Of a stretch of 64,000 nucleotides of DNA, positions 44,463-56,403 are shown piece by piece. The position numbers and the translations under genes were made by a program. The notes under the pieces are model-generated. The model saw only the letters and a program-made list of their open reading frames with translations, did not search any database and had not been told where the DNA came from. Source of the DNA: Choristoneura fumiferana (taxonomy: Eukaryota > Arthropoda > Insecta > Lepidoptera > Tortricidae). The stretch lies in NCBI RefSeq assembly GCF_025370935.1, contig NC_133481.1, forward strand, positions 19,287,568 to 19,351,567. Direction: 5' to 3'. Every line of letters begins with the position of its first letter. The first letter of the stretch is position 1.

Positions 44463-45667
44463 AGTTGTATAAAAAGAGACCCAGCGGTTAATTAAGCTAT
44501 AATATGCAACGGGAACGAAGTCGACGGTGCAAACTAGTGTTATTACATCATATAATTAAGGTATCACCCAATAGGTACGGTGTAAGGGTATCATTACACT
44601 GTGTTTTGTGAAATGTCAAACACTTGTGTCAGTGCAATGTGTTTTAGACTGTGACAATATAATTCCCGTGTTTACTGGCTGCAAGGCTGCAAGTGAAATA
44701 AGTGGTACATGAATAAGTTGTGGCTTTAGGTGCGATAGAAAATAATATATGTAGTATGTATACCTAGTACACAAATAAAATACAGGGTGGAAAGATGGGA
44801 CCGGCTGTTGAACTTTAAGTGGCGTAACAGAGTTCTAGACGACTAGACTTGTTTTTTTCCGTTTTAGTTTTTAACCCACGATGCAAAAAGAGGTATGTTC
44901 TGATTTTGACGTAAGTGTCTTTCTGTCTGTGGTATCGTAGCTCTCAAACGGATGGACCGATTGCGTTGGTTCTTAAGTAGGTTCATTAAAGGGAGTTGGC
45001 TATTATTTAGTTTTATAAGGCAGTCGCCCAGTCGGCTGTTTGATATATTTTTTCATACTTTTTGATATTTCTCTGAAAACGGTATCTTAAAAGTGTTATT
45101 CAGTCAATAAAAAAAAATTATGTTCCCTCCTAAATTTTTTCGTTGGCGCCATTTTGATATATTACAAGTATACCTTATGTCACTCTGACAGCTTTGAAAA
45201 ATTAATGATATCTCTTAACTTGAAAAATCGTCCAGCCATCTAGGCTAGAACCGTTAAGTATAAATCTGATTATACTATTCAGGAATTTGTATAGGTTATC
45301 GTTGGAATGCTAAATGTATACTAGACAGGTAGCGGGCGTGGTTTTACGCAAGACTGTTCTAGATCTAGTTTGGACGAGGAAGAAATATTAATTTTATCTA
45401 ACCGACTGGCTTTAGGTGTATGAGGAAGTCAGTTAAAAACTTGTAAGGGTTTGCTCCTTGAATAGTTCTACGTTTCAACCGCTATCAGTTTTATGTCGCA
45501 TATATTGAAGAAATGAGAAACTAGAAGCACGAGATTTTAATGAATTGTAAACGTACCGCATGCACACCATATCGTTTTATAAACATAAAAAAAAATATAT
45601 ATCATTTATTGCCACACATAGTACAAGGAAGACTTATTAGAGAGAATTAGAAACTTATTATAAAGAC

Positions 45668-45945
45668 TTTTTTTTTGACTGGATGTCAAACGAGCAAGTG
45701 AGGCCCCTGATAGTAAGAGATTACCACCGCCCATAGACATCTGCAACTCCAGGGGGATTGCAGATGCGTTGCCAACCTAGATACCTAAGATGGGATACCT
45801 CAAGTGCCAGTAATTTCACCGGCTGTCTTACTCTCCACGCCAAAACACAACAGTGCTAACACTGCTATTTCACGGCAGGATTATCGAGCAAGATGGTGGT
45901 AGCAATCCGGGCGGACCTTGTACAAGGTCCTACCACCTGAAAAAA
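45668..45945 (-). repeat. LINE 3' tail, reversed
   Basis: On the minus strand: CAGGTGGTAGGACCTTGTAC, CGGATTGCTACCACCATCTT, TGCAATCCCCCTGGAGTTGC, then an A-rich end. A T-run at 45671-45678 is the complement of the tail. Jockey-group assignment is a guess. Confidence 0.5.
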
Positions 45946-46329
45946 AAGACTTATTACATTACTAATTAATATAAAAACTAGATATAACACTAAAATTTGC
46001 TGTGGCTAAGGGCATGTACTCAGCGTATGTTGTGAGTTAGGGTTGCGCAGGCGGCCCTGACTGGTACAGCGCTGATTTTCTACACTCCTTTAATATATGG
46101 GTGCTAATGTTGAAAGCATAAATAAAAAAATAAAAAGTAAAGTTAGTAGATTAAAAAAATACTGTTGGACGTGCAGTCACAACAGGGGACCATCGAGCCA
46201 CACGCAATCGCTATTGTATGAAATCCTTCCAATCCACCTGACTAATTGCTTCAGTATAAGCGACAGGAAACTTATAGCGGTTGAGACGCTCCTAGCCTAG
46301 AACTACCCTCTTAAATAACTCGTATTTTC

Positions 46330-46710
46330 GGATATTAAATGATATTATAACGGATAACTCACATCTTAAACCGAGTTTAGCTCGACATGTTTCGGGCTAT
46401 TTCGCAGCCCTTCCTCTCAGGAGCACGCGACTCGGCGGCGTATTTTCGGCCTATAACGTGCCCCTGTTGGGCACAGGCCTCATAATAAGAGGGCGCTATA
46501 GCTGTAGTTTACACGAAAGCCCAGTGTGGAGGGAACTTCATGCACACCACTGAACTGCTTCGCTTTGTGCAGATTTCTTCGCGTTTCCATACCGTAGAGC
46601 TCGTGGTAAATTTCAAATTTAATTTCGCACATGAATTTCATAAACTCAGAAAGATCGAAAGCGCGATCCTCTGCTTAAGAGACCATAGGCCAAATCATTA
46701 AATCGCTACG
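46330..46710 (-). repeat. Reversed AAGGGCTACGG-type repeat joined to a reversed SINE
   Basis: 46330-46440 holds TTTAGCTCGACATGTTTCGG, the complement of the 25060-25250 family core. 46445-46710 holds GGGCACAGGCCTCATAATAA, CCCAGTGTGGAGGGAACTTC and GTAGAGCTCGTGGTAAATTT, a decayed reversed copy of the 40425-40725 SINE. Confidence 0.55.
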
Positions 46711-46724
46711 ATTTTTAGGGTTCC

Positions 46725-46895
46725 GTAGCAAAAATGGCAAAACCGGAAACCTAATAGTATCGCCATGTCTGTCTGTTTTTAAAGCTTATAATTTACCTAC
46801 TTACATTTGTTTTTTATCGCCACGGGTTTTTAGGGTTCCGTAGACAAAATGGCAAATTTGGAAGTCTTATAGTTTCGCCATGTCTGTCTGCCTAC
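46725..46895. repeat. Two copies of an AGGGTTCCGTAG motif repeat
   Basis: TTTTTAGGGTTCCGTAG plus CGCCATGTCTGTCTG occurs twice, about 110 bp apart. The complement occurs near 50040-50095 and 57705-57765 (GACATGGCG, TACGGAACCCTAAAAACTCC). Confidence 0.6.
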
Positions 46896-47779
46896 TAATT
46901 TTTTTTTTTTGCTAAAAAAAGATTTTTATTGTTAATTCCAAAACCATAAGCTTCCGTCGTTTTTCACCGGAACAGACGAATAAAGAAACAAACAGCGATT
47001 TGTCACCGGCCATTGTATTAGCACAATGGTGCTTATCTCACGGATAACTTAATTACCGCACTTAACTGCATTAAGTATTGCACGGGTTGCATGGGAAAGT
47101 GTATGAGAGGGAATGCGTTGTATGCAATTGGTAAAGGTCGGTGGATGTTTTTATCTACTTTCATCACCTCAATTATCATGTTATCTTAAGGGGCATAATT
47201 ATGTAAGGACAATTTAACAGATTGAGACGAAATTTGGTGTACAGATAGTTTGAGTCCCGGGGAAGGACATGATAGGTTTTTATCGCGGAAAATTGCATTT
47301 CCTGCGTGATAACTGCACTCAAATTCTACGCGGACGAAGTCGCGGGCAACATTTATTATAAAATTCATGCATATTCCGTGAGCCACAAACGCTTCTGACA
47401 GAAAATCAGCGCTGAAGGCGTCTAACGTCTCAGCATTATGCTGTCAGCGGCCGTATTACTTTTGCGGGGAGACACAAAATCATGTATTTTCATTTTTGTA
47501 TTTCTTTTTTTTATTTGTGTTTGCTGTTTATTGCATTTTATGGTTCCGTAGCCAAATGACAAAAAACGAAACCCTTATGTATGTCACAGCCACTTTTTTC
47601 CGAAACTATAAGAACTGTAGTGTTGAAACTTGGTATGTAGATGTATTCTGTGAACCGCATGAAGATTTTCACACAAAAGTAGAAAAAACACAATAAATTT
47701 TGGGGGTTCCCCATACTTAGAACTGACACTCAAAAATTTTTCTTCATCTAACCCATACATGTCTTTAAGTTTCCTTCCT

Positions 47780-47915
47780 GTTTAGGTTAGCTTGAAAAGA
47801 TCCCTTTTAGGGATATGTTCGACTTTGTACTCTTTTGTTTTGTTGTTTTCTTTTTGTATTATTTTTGTGTTTTATGTACAATAAAGTATTTACATACATA
47901 CATACATACATTCAT
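47780..47915 (+). repeat. LINE tail ending in CATA repeats
   Basis: TTTTATGTACAATAAAGTAT followed by (ACAT)n, the same ending as the insertion at 33318-33416. Confidence 0.55.
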
Positions 47916-48461
47916 GTGGGGTATTTACGGGTAGGTCTTCAAAAATGATATTAAGGTTTTTAAGATCATTTTTTTCTAAACTGAATAGTTTGCGCGAGAG
48001 ACATTTCCAAAGTGGTAAAATGAGTCCCCCCCCTGTAACTTCTAAAATAAGAGAATGATAAAACTAAAAAAAAATATATGATGTACGTTACCATGCAGAC
48101 TTTTACCGAAAATTGGTTTGAACGAGATCTAGTAAGTAGTTATTTTTTAATACGTCATAAATCGTAAAGTAAAGGAAACTTTTATATTATCTTACATACT
48201 TGCTGCTGCGGAACCCTTCATGGGCGAGTCCGACTCGCACTTGGCCGCTTTTTTTGGCTGCATTTGTGTATCTTTGTGAATGTGAATAAATGTCTTCTAT
48301 ATTTCATCATCATTTTACCTTGCTTTAATTATTATACGTCAGCATTTGGTATAAATTTTCTGATTTACTGATTGATTGACTTTTCTAATATGATATGGAT
48401 ACTGTCCGTATACACGTATTATTATTATTCGGTATCAAATCTCCACTTACCATTACATTTT

Positions 48462-48615
48462 AAATGATAACATACCGGATAACTCATATCTAAAACATCG
48501 CGTGTTGCAGCAGCCGCCGAGTCGCGTTGCTCCCAGATAAAGGGTTACGGATTAGCCCGAAACATGTCGAGCTAAACTCGATTTCAGAAGTGAGTTATCC
48601 GGTATGTTATCATTT
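48462..48615. repeat. 154-bp foldback repeat around an AAGGGTTACGG core
   Basis: AAATGATAACATACCGGATA at the left is the exact reverse complement of the right end (TATCCGGTATGTTATCATTT), and the match goes on through ACTCA/TGAGT. Core GCAGCAGCCGCCGAGTCGCG, then GGATTAGCCCGAAACATGTC. This gives clear ends to the family seen at 25060 and 33566. Confidence 0.75.
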
Positions 48616-48687
48616 AAAATGACTGAGTCTCACGGTAGTTTCATGTTCAAAATTACCATTACAATAGTAATGACATCCGAGTGAGCA

Positions 48688-48837
48688 CGGTAAATACATA
48701 ATTATAAAGCACTCGACTTATTTACGACCGCTAAGTTTCAAGCACGCGTTGAAGTCTATTCAACGTGAACTCGTCCGCCTACTGAACTTGTGATTTATTG
48801 TGCTCATTTGTGTATTTATGTGTCACTTGTGTGAAAG
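48688..48837 (+). promoter_or_regulatory. Possible alternative TATA promoter and 5' exon
   Basis: GGTAAATACATAATTATAAA here corresponds to GGTATAAATACATAATTATA in D2 (from 56394). A following GC-containing stretch ends at GTGTGAAAG with the donor GTATGTAAG (48838). An ATG (48818) gives a 20-nt reading frame of phase 2, which does not fit the phase-0 cuticle exon. Weak. Confidence 0.25.
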
Positions 48838-50579
48838 GTATGTAAGTTGGGGTTTGTTTTAATACTTACCTTAACATTTTTAACCGATTATAGTCAATAG
48901 TATGGAAACAGCTTCCTGGTACTGTGTTTCCGAAGCGGTACAACTTAGGGAAATTGATGGATCTTTTACTCACTGAGATATATATATATCACATTTAGCT
49001 CCACTATATTAGTAGCTCGCAGAATGAAACGTAACATTATTGCCTTATTGCTCATTCATTTTCTCAAATCACTTTCATGCTGTCGATTGGAGGACAACTT
49101 TGCCAGTGTCTAGTAGGTTTTCCCGTTGTACGCTAAAAAAATCTAGAAAACGAAATATGAGACGTAATGGTGGATGAACGATGACAGCGCGAATCAATTG
49201 TAAAATAAACAAACTTGACAAGTGACATTGACGTGACACATACATAAGACTAAGAGAGGCATCAAAAAATCCACTTGTTTTTTTGGATAAATATCGGTAT
49301 TTTTTTGGATCAATATCGCGAATAACAAATAGGCTAATTTTTAATCTAATTATTATTTTTATTCCGCACAACTCACGCAAATGGATCCGCGGCTAAAAAT
49401 TACTTGGAAAATTATCTAGGCATTGTAATTCACGCCCCAAAGTATTGCGCAAGCGCAGTAGGCCCCGCAAGCTATAGCCGAAGCATGCTAATGTCAGTAT
49501 AACAGGGATAGCATAGTAATTTGGTCAATAGGTATTTGGTTAAGGTATATTTTTACACCTTATGCTTCTATTTAGCCGGTATAGTTTTCCAGGTGAATTT
49601 GATATAATTATTACTACCATCGTTTTTTTTTCGGGGGGGGGGGGGATTTGAATAAAAATTTGCACTTTAAAGTTGATTATTTTGCAAACAGATCACTAAA
49701 TTGAAAAATCGTTGGGGTATAATCGTACCTATAAGGTTAGACGAGAAAAAAACACCCCCACTCTTCGTCTATGGGAGGTAGGTACACTTAAAAATTTTCT
49801 TTTGCAGTTTTTTTACCATCTTGTCGGTATAGTTGCTACATAGTATTTTGATAAATTGATGATATATCCGATGACGTTTTTATTTTGTAACATAGTTTAG
49901 TTTATAATAGTTTAGTCTTGGATGTTAGATAGTATTTATTGTTATGTATGTAAATACAGCTTTCTGATATATCCGTGCTAAATAACACCTACTAGCAATA
50001 ATAGTCTCTGAGCAAAGCCGCGGACGGACTGACATACAGACATGGCGAAACTATAAGGGTTCTGTTTATACCATTTTGGATACGGAACCCTAAAAACTCC
50101 GAGCACAGCTCGGCTGTCCAGTTACTGCCCCTTTATTACGCGTAAGCATACATTTATGTACCTATCCATGTACATGTATGCAACCAAGTTGCTTTGGCAT
50201 TTAAATTATAACTAGATCATTCGAAACAATTTTTAATTGACATCGCATTCCAGAGCTTTGACTACAAATGTGCTCTAGTTTTATTGACCGAAGGCCTATT
50301 TTGCAATGGCATTAATTTACTTCTAAGGCCGACTGGTAGCATAACCTGTTTTTTGTACACTTAGATATTTAATTGGCAAGTAATAAAAACTGATACTTTG
50401 AGTGTTTAGCGTAAATTTGTAATACATTTGGCATTTATCTTATTTTGATAATATTAGGCAATGTCTAATTAATTAAGACGATTTGAAAGTGATGGCAGAG
50501 TTAGCACATTATTTAACAAGATTTAAAAAGTCTTGATAAATTTTGATACTTTTTAATGTAATTAAGAAATTTTTAGGAG

Positions 50580-50682
50580 AAGTACTTCAATTGTATCTTT
50601 TCAATAATGCGTTTATATTAATTTATATAAGAATATAACATTAATATAAACGCATTATTGAAAAGATACAATTGAAGTACTT
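50580..50682. repeat. Perfect 43-bp inverted repeat (palindrome) with 17-nt spacer
   Basis: Left arm 50580-50622 (starts AAGTACTTCAATTGTATC) and right arm 50640-50682 are exact reverse complements. In D2 only the right arm remains (58252-58294). Confidence 0.9.
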
Positions 50683-51429
50683 ATACTAAATTATCCTAAA
50701 AATAACTATGTAATTTGGTTTGTTACGTGTTGACATTTTTTACATACCTAATACATAAACTGTAACCTGGGGCGTACTTGGTCTAATCAAGCAATTGAAT
50801 ATGTTAGTATTTTTCTAGAAAACACAGATTTTTTACAACTTTCAAAATGTGTTTTCACTAATATTGTATAAAAAATTGTCTTAAGTACTCTACAAATTGA
50901 TTGCTTTGTTTAGTAGGTCTCAATGTATCTCTATACCAAATGTGAGCTAAATCGGTTTAGCGGTTTAAGCGAGAAGGAGTACAGACAGACAGATAGAGTT
51001 ACTTCACGTATATAATATTAGTAGGTTAGATGGAATATGTGTGTCATGTGTGAGCTAAGTTTCATCCGATTCCGGCCGTCTCAAACACACTGTCGTGTTA
51101 TTTGAGGGTCTGTTCATTTTAAGTAACCCCTTTCCTTTTTTCAGAATGAGTACTTCTGGGTTTTTCCTATTCAAAATTACGAGCACTATATTGATTTGGA
51201 TTAAAAAAATATATCTCAATGTCAATTTTCCAAACTTTATGTACGAAAAAAATCATAAAACTGACTAAAAAAGGGACATTTATTTTATTCATTTAAATCA
51301 ATAGTGCTAATGATTCTGAGTAAGAAGAACTAAAAGATATCTAATTCTGAAAAAAAAAACTAACGGGTACACTTCAAATAAGACCTATTTGTTGGATTAT
51401 AAGTAGACTAGCTCATGACCGTGACCTCA

Positions 51430-51640
51430 ACGCTACTCAGTTATCGCGCGATGTTCCCTCGGGAACTGTGCATTTTTCCAGGATAAAAAGTAGCCTATGT
51501 CACTCTCTGGCCCATAAACTATTTCTATGCCAAAAATCACGTCGATCCATCGCTCTGTTTCGACGTGAAAGACGGACAAACATAGAAACACACAGACACA
51601 CACACTTTCACATTTATAATATTAGTATTTATACACGCTC
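51430..51640 (+). repeat. LINE 3' tail of the GCGCGATGTTCCCTCGGGAAC type
   Basis: GATAAAAAGTAGCCTATGTC, CACGTCGATCCATCGCTCTG and an ACACACAGACACACACAC stretch. The D2 copy is at 59100-59290. A similar tail start lies near 9415-9500. Confidence 0.6.
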
Positions 51641-52892
51641 AGTGCGTTGACCTTTACCAAATTGACATGAACAAGTAAATAGCCTTTGCAACACTTATAG
51701 GTAGCACCCACTATGTTGTAGCTATTATATTTATAAGTTTATAAGGCACTGTCCAAGGTTGTAGACATTCACCGGACAGTCTTTGTTATTTCCTTTTTAT
51801 GACAAATACCGACGTTATATTTATTGATTGGCTTTTTAGATAATGACAATTAAAATCTGAAATGATCAAGTTCTTTCACTGTCATTGTGTTGTTTAAGGA
51901 ATAATTCGCTGATATAATACTCATCATCGTTATATTGCGGATCAAAAGACCGAATTTTATCATGCCTATGAACGGAAGATCGAATCATAAAACGTCGAAT
52001 GTTTAAAATACCGGAATACGTTGGGCCAAAAGATTAAAAAACTCGAAGACTGAAGATCGATGCTCAAAGTCAACCAATTCTGATCCTGTGCCACCATAGT
52101 ACTTTGTCACAGTATTTTATTTTTAATCGAATCACGCAAATGTCACGTCGTGAGGACAAGGTTTTAGGGTAGACTAGGAATTAACTTGATTGTCTGTAAA
52201 TTTTATGATCGTAACTGAACTGACATTGGCCCAAGCCTTAAGGCCGCCATCAAGGGGAATAATAATAATACATTTTTTGATTGAAAAATACCGTGAATTA
52301 ACAACTTTATTGAGATAGAAAACGACAACCGAAAAACAGACGGTGTCACAGGCAGCAACCAGTTTTTTCAAAAAATACTATTCAAAACAATGACCTTTAT
52401 TGCACACCACATAATTATAATAACAAAACAGAAAACAGGTTCATAGAGAAAGTATTAAATAAGCAATAGCCTTACAGAGCGATCTCTGTCATGCAACTTT
52501 TTATACCGTGAAGAAAGTAATTACAAAATTTAATATTTTCAATAGACCATAGTAGCTAATCGTTAGTAGTTTTACTAGAATCTAACTCTTCCAAAACACC
52601 GAAGAAAACCACTAACACACTCGTATCTTTCAATCGCGTGCCAACATAATTCGGTCTTTCATCATCAAAAATATCAATTAATGCGTTACGCTACGCGCAG
52701 CACAAGATCAAGGTCGCGTTGCGTTGCGTAACGCCTTGTTACTGTTCGTGTGACCGCGTTTTTGTAAGTCAGTCTGTCTTTGTGTAAAATAACAAATGGT
52801 ACTAAAACGATTGTCGATATTGAAACGTTTGTATATTTATAGGGTTAAGTTTAGTAATAATAACTGTAGTTTTTTGCCTTACTTTATAATCA

Positions 52893-53025
52893 GCAGGGCT
52901 ACTCCGAAATGCGAAAATCGAAGTTCCTGTCGTTCCGTCCCTTTGACGCTTATACTATTTAAAACGAGAGTAAGAGGGACGGTGCGATATGAACTTCGAT
53001 TTTCGAATTTCAGAGTTGGCCCTTT
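52893..53025. repeat. Palindromic MITE (copy 4)
   Basis: AGCAGGGCTACTCCGAAATG at the left mirrors TTTCAGAGTTGGCCCTTTGCT at the right. The D2 copy (60533-60653) lacks the CAGCAGGGC left end. Confidence 0.7.
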
Positions 53026-53390
53026 GCTAACGCGTAAACTCTTGTAAATTTCATTCTCAAAAACTAAAAGCCTTCGTTTTTGTCTTGTATCACCAATATG
53101 CAGTTTAGCTTAAATATGTAGAAATACTATTATTATTTTTAGAGCCTTTGCAAAAAGCATTTTTAAACGCGCCATCGACGCGCGTATTTATCGGTACGGT
53201 ACAAACGCGATACGCACGCGAGTTGTACGGATAGAAAACGCGCTGTGGACGCGACTGGGGCTCAAAAAACTATGATTTTATTGAAATTTGGCGCTATCTT
53301 TTGACGAAAGGTTTTGTTACTTCTTTCGATGTCAAGTAACATCGAGCGTTGGCTCTGTCACCCAGGTACAGCAACGAAAGTGTAAGATAA

Positions 53391-53526
53391 TACAGTCAGC
53401 AGCAGAAGTGGACAAGCCGTTACGGTGCTCAAAATGAACTACACGTATCTTTACTGCCAAGGTAATAAGAGTGTTTAGATCATTTTGATCACCACAACTG
53501 CTCATATACTTCTGCTGCTGACTGTA
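53391..53526. mobile_element. 136-bp mariner-like MITE, TACAGTCAGCAGCAGAAGT ends
   Basis: TACAGTCAGCAGCAGAAGT at 53391 is the exact reverse complement of ACTTCTGCTGCTGACTGTA at 53508-53526, with TA at each end. It sits in the 450 bp upstream of the cuticle exon. Copy at 61021-61156. Confidence 0.8.
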
Positions 53527-53840
53527 CATAGATATTATTAACGTATTGTTTTCTAGATTTAGTGGGCGGTGTGGTTTGTGAGGTTGAAATATTATAGCGT
53601 TTCTCGTTCTAATTTTGCAAACGGTGTTCGTTTGTTTCAATCTCGATCTCACTTTAACTATACTTGGTTTGGATAAGCATTTAACTAAATGTAAACAAAC
53701 TTCAGTCATAGTAAAAGAGGAGAAGTAAGTTCACTACAAACAAAAGTACCTACATCGCGCAGCTTAAATGTGTGCGCGCCGGTACGCACGCACCCGCCGC
53801 ACGCACACACCGATAATTTAAGGAGGATTTTTTTTTACAG

Positions 53841-54099
53841 GCATTCTTCCTAGCGGGGCTAGCGCTGGCGACAGCCCAAGGCCCGACCACAACCCCAGTG
53901 CCTATACTGAAACAGATCAACAAACAGAACGACGATGGCTCCTACAGCTTCGGCTACGAAGCAGCTGACGGCTCCTTCAAGATAGAGACGAAGTATCCTA
54001 ATGGAGATGTCGCGGGGAAATATGGATATGTGGACGAGAGCGGGAAGCTGAGAGAGATATCCTACGGGGCGAGCAGCAAGAGAGGGTTCGAGCCGCAAG
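53841..54099 (+). CDS. Cuticle protein with chitin-binding R&R-type domain, internal exon (D1 copy)
   Basis: Structural protein of the exoskeleton: secreted by epidermis and binding chitin through a Rebers-Riddiford (chitin_bind_4) domain. The exon opens with AFFLAGLALATAQG, the hydrophobic core and cleavage region of a signal peptide. It then has a short TTTPVP linker and the domain: DGSYSFGYEAADGSFKIETK, then KYGYVDESGKLREISYGA and RGFEPQG. Aromatics alternate as needed for stacking on chitin, and the domain is the short form. A perfect acceptor (TTTTTTTTTACAG) precedes it; the donor CAAG/GTGAGT ends it in phase 1. If unspliced, the frame would stop at 54125. The start codon must lie upstream (candidate at 41228), and the last exon was not found. 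Confidence 0.85.
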
Positions 54100-54139
54100 G
54101 TGAGTGGAGCTGGGCAGAGGCATAGGCGTGTATCGGGTC

Positions 54140-54310
54140 AATGAGAGCTATCACGTACGAATTCGGCGCTAGAGGCGCTAGTGTAGCGAGAGCTCTCTGA
54201 AATGTTAAATATCACTGTTTTTGGGTGAGCTACGCGGGTTTATTTATAATTAGAATAATTTTGTGAATATTTTGCAATACTTGAAATTTAAGGTATTTAA
54301 ATATGATGTA
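54140..54310 (+). mobile_element. AATGAGGGCTATCG-end element (copy 8), truncated
   Basis: Only 40 bp after the cuticle exon. It begins AATGAGAGCTATCACGTACG and loses family identity after about 54300. It is uninterrupted at AATT (54248-54251), the site that is occupied in D2. Confidence 0.75.
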
Positions 54311-54322
54311 CCTAAATGTAAA

Positions 54323-54560
54323 TTAGAGCGCTTGGGCTGTAGTTCCCACGTGAGCCCAATGTAGATTGGGAACTTCTAGCATCATTGAATTGCTTCGCAG
54401 GTTTGTGTAGGTTTCCTCGCCACGTTTACCCTTTACTGTAAAGCTCGAGGTAAATTTTCAATGTATAATTTCGAAAACTCAGGGGTGCAGGCCCGGGGTC
54501 GAACCCACGACTCTCTGCTTGAGAGGCCATAGCTCAAACCATTAGACCACCACGGCTTCA
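54323..54560 (-). mobile_element. tRNA-like SINE, reversed (D1 copy)
   Basis: CTTGGGCTGTAGTTCCCACG, CGGGGTCGAACCCACGAC and ACCATTAGACCACCACGGCT match the SINE at 40425-40725. The box B complement is intact here. Confidence 0.75.
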
Positions 54561-56247
54561 TATAAAAAAAAACCGTTATTTGGGCCAATCAACTTTTTTA
54601 CCGACACTAATCTGTCCGCGACATTTTTCAAACATTTGCAGATTTTTGTAAGTAAACATGTTTTTTCTGTAATTTAATTGATGGTGTACATGAATACATG
54701 CCATCCGACGTAAGTTTAAGCTATTAAACAATGAAATATCTTGTTGGAAGTACGATTTTTCGGTAACACCAGAGACAATTTTGATAACGCAGTAGATGCC
54801 CAAAGTGTCGGTAAAATAGTTGATTGGCCCATTTACATAAAAAGATATAGTATAGTATGTCATATCATACGTAATATACACAAATTACTATTAAAACCCG
54901 TTCTACGCAGCATACAATAAAACAGAATTTTCTTACCTCAACAGTTTCCGAAAATTCCCAAAACATACAAAGAACTGTTTAATATTAATAAGTACATGTT
55001 TATTTTTTGAACAATGTGATTGGCGTTAAGTACGAACCTAACTACTTACTTATTACATAAGGATGCGTAATATGATAACTCATTAACCCTTCTTTTTGGA
55101 AAATGAGGAAAAGTAGGTAAAGCGTGACAAACAACCGTACGCAATGAGTTAATGAGAAATATGAATGAATTACCGACTGTCCGCCGTATAATTCGTTTAT
55201 CTCTATCCCGCAGAACTTTGCCAATTTTCCGGGGATAAAAACTATCCTATGTCCTTCCCCGGGACTCGAACTATCTGTATATCTAGTGAATTTCATCGAA
55301 TCAGTTCAGCAGCTTAGACATGATGAGGTAACAAATAAGCAGACTTACAAACTTTCACATTTATTATACTTAATACATATACTTATGTGGTATTTTTAAA
55401 ATATGTAATAAATTCTACAGCTACACCATAGACGCTTGGTGGAATAACATTGGCAAGTGCTTAAACTACAAATTTCAATTATTTTTTCGAGTCCTTGACA
55501 GGTTTCCAAATATGTGTATCTCTATAGGTTAGCACCACAACGACAAACCGTTTGTTTTGCGGGTATCCATGGGCAGTGGTGCTTACGTACTATCTAGTTA
55601 CCCACTTGCTCGTTTTCCACCCTATTGATAAACACTGCTGAACTTAGCTATGTTCTTTAGCCGGTCTTACGTTGAGGACCACTGGACGCCACTGAGAACA
55701 ATTATATAATTTTACTATTATTCAAAGAAACCAATAAGATAGAGTAAAAGTACAACTAAACATGAAGTAAACAAACCCTGACATAACGAAAATAAAACAC
55801 ACTTTTTGAATAAATTTTACTTACCTCATTTAATTTTAATGACCAAAAATAAATTCACAACCTTTTGTCCACCCAAATTACGGTATCACAGTAATTTTGT
55901 ATTATAAATTCAAAAAAAATTCAGAACGTCAGATCATCAAAGCCAAAAAAGTTGCGGACGCTAGGTGGCGCTGATGTCGTGCACAGAGCCAATAAGGATA
56001 ACTACGGCCCAAGTCTCATTTTGAAAGCCTGTATCCTGCACTGGGACGTATAAAGGACGAGATACGATGTCAAAAATAACATCTTAATTTCTTAAAATTA
56101 CGCTAGAAGAATTTCATCAGAAAATTAAGTTAAACTCTATCCTCTTCTCTAGGTCAACGAGAATCATACACCAGTTTTTAAAATTATTCTTATGAAAAAA
56201 GTACTTAACATCTTGTTACAAGTTACACTGGATGGCACTGACCGTGC

Positions 56248-56382
56248 NNNNNNNNNNNNNNNNNNNNNNNNNNNNNNNNNNNNNNNNNNNNNNNNNNNNN
56301 NNNNNNNNNNNNNNNNNNNNNNNNNNNNNNNNNNNNNNNNNNNNNNNNNNNNNNNNNNNNNNNNNNNNNNNNNNNNNNNNNN
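56248..56382. other. Assembly gap, 135 N
   Basis: Run of Ns. To the right the sequence restarts at homology to 48676. Confidence 0.99.
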
Positions 56383-56395
56383 TCCGAGTGAGCAT

Positions 56396-56403
56396 GGTAT
56401 AAA
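56396..56403 (+). promoter_or_regulatory. TATAAATA, possible TATA box (D2 allele)
   Basis: TATAAATA is intact here. In D1 the same place reads GGTAAATAC, two bases shorter. Whether a promoter is active here is not known; a second TATAAAG follows 16 bp later in both copies. Confidence 0.25.

Larger units (their letters stand above)
48676..56087. repeat. Duplicated unit D1 (pairs with 56383-63930)
   Basis: About 7.4 kb repeated in direct orientation after the 135-N gap. The cuticle exon is identical as read. Noncoding parts differ by scattered substitutions, homopolymer lengths (for example the G run at 49632-49645) and several clean indels. Homology ends at CATCTTAA (56087 and 63930). Confidence 0.93.

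Noticed and set aside
49632..49645. G-run as a possible G-quadruplex
   Set aside because: A single homopolymer run that differs in length between copies. More likely slippage or sequencing error.
53332..53709. 125-codon minus-strand frame conserved in both D copies
   Set aside because: It runs through the 53391-53526 MITE and is conserved only because the whole unit is duplicated. No protein resemblance.
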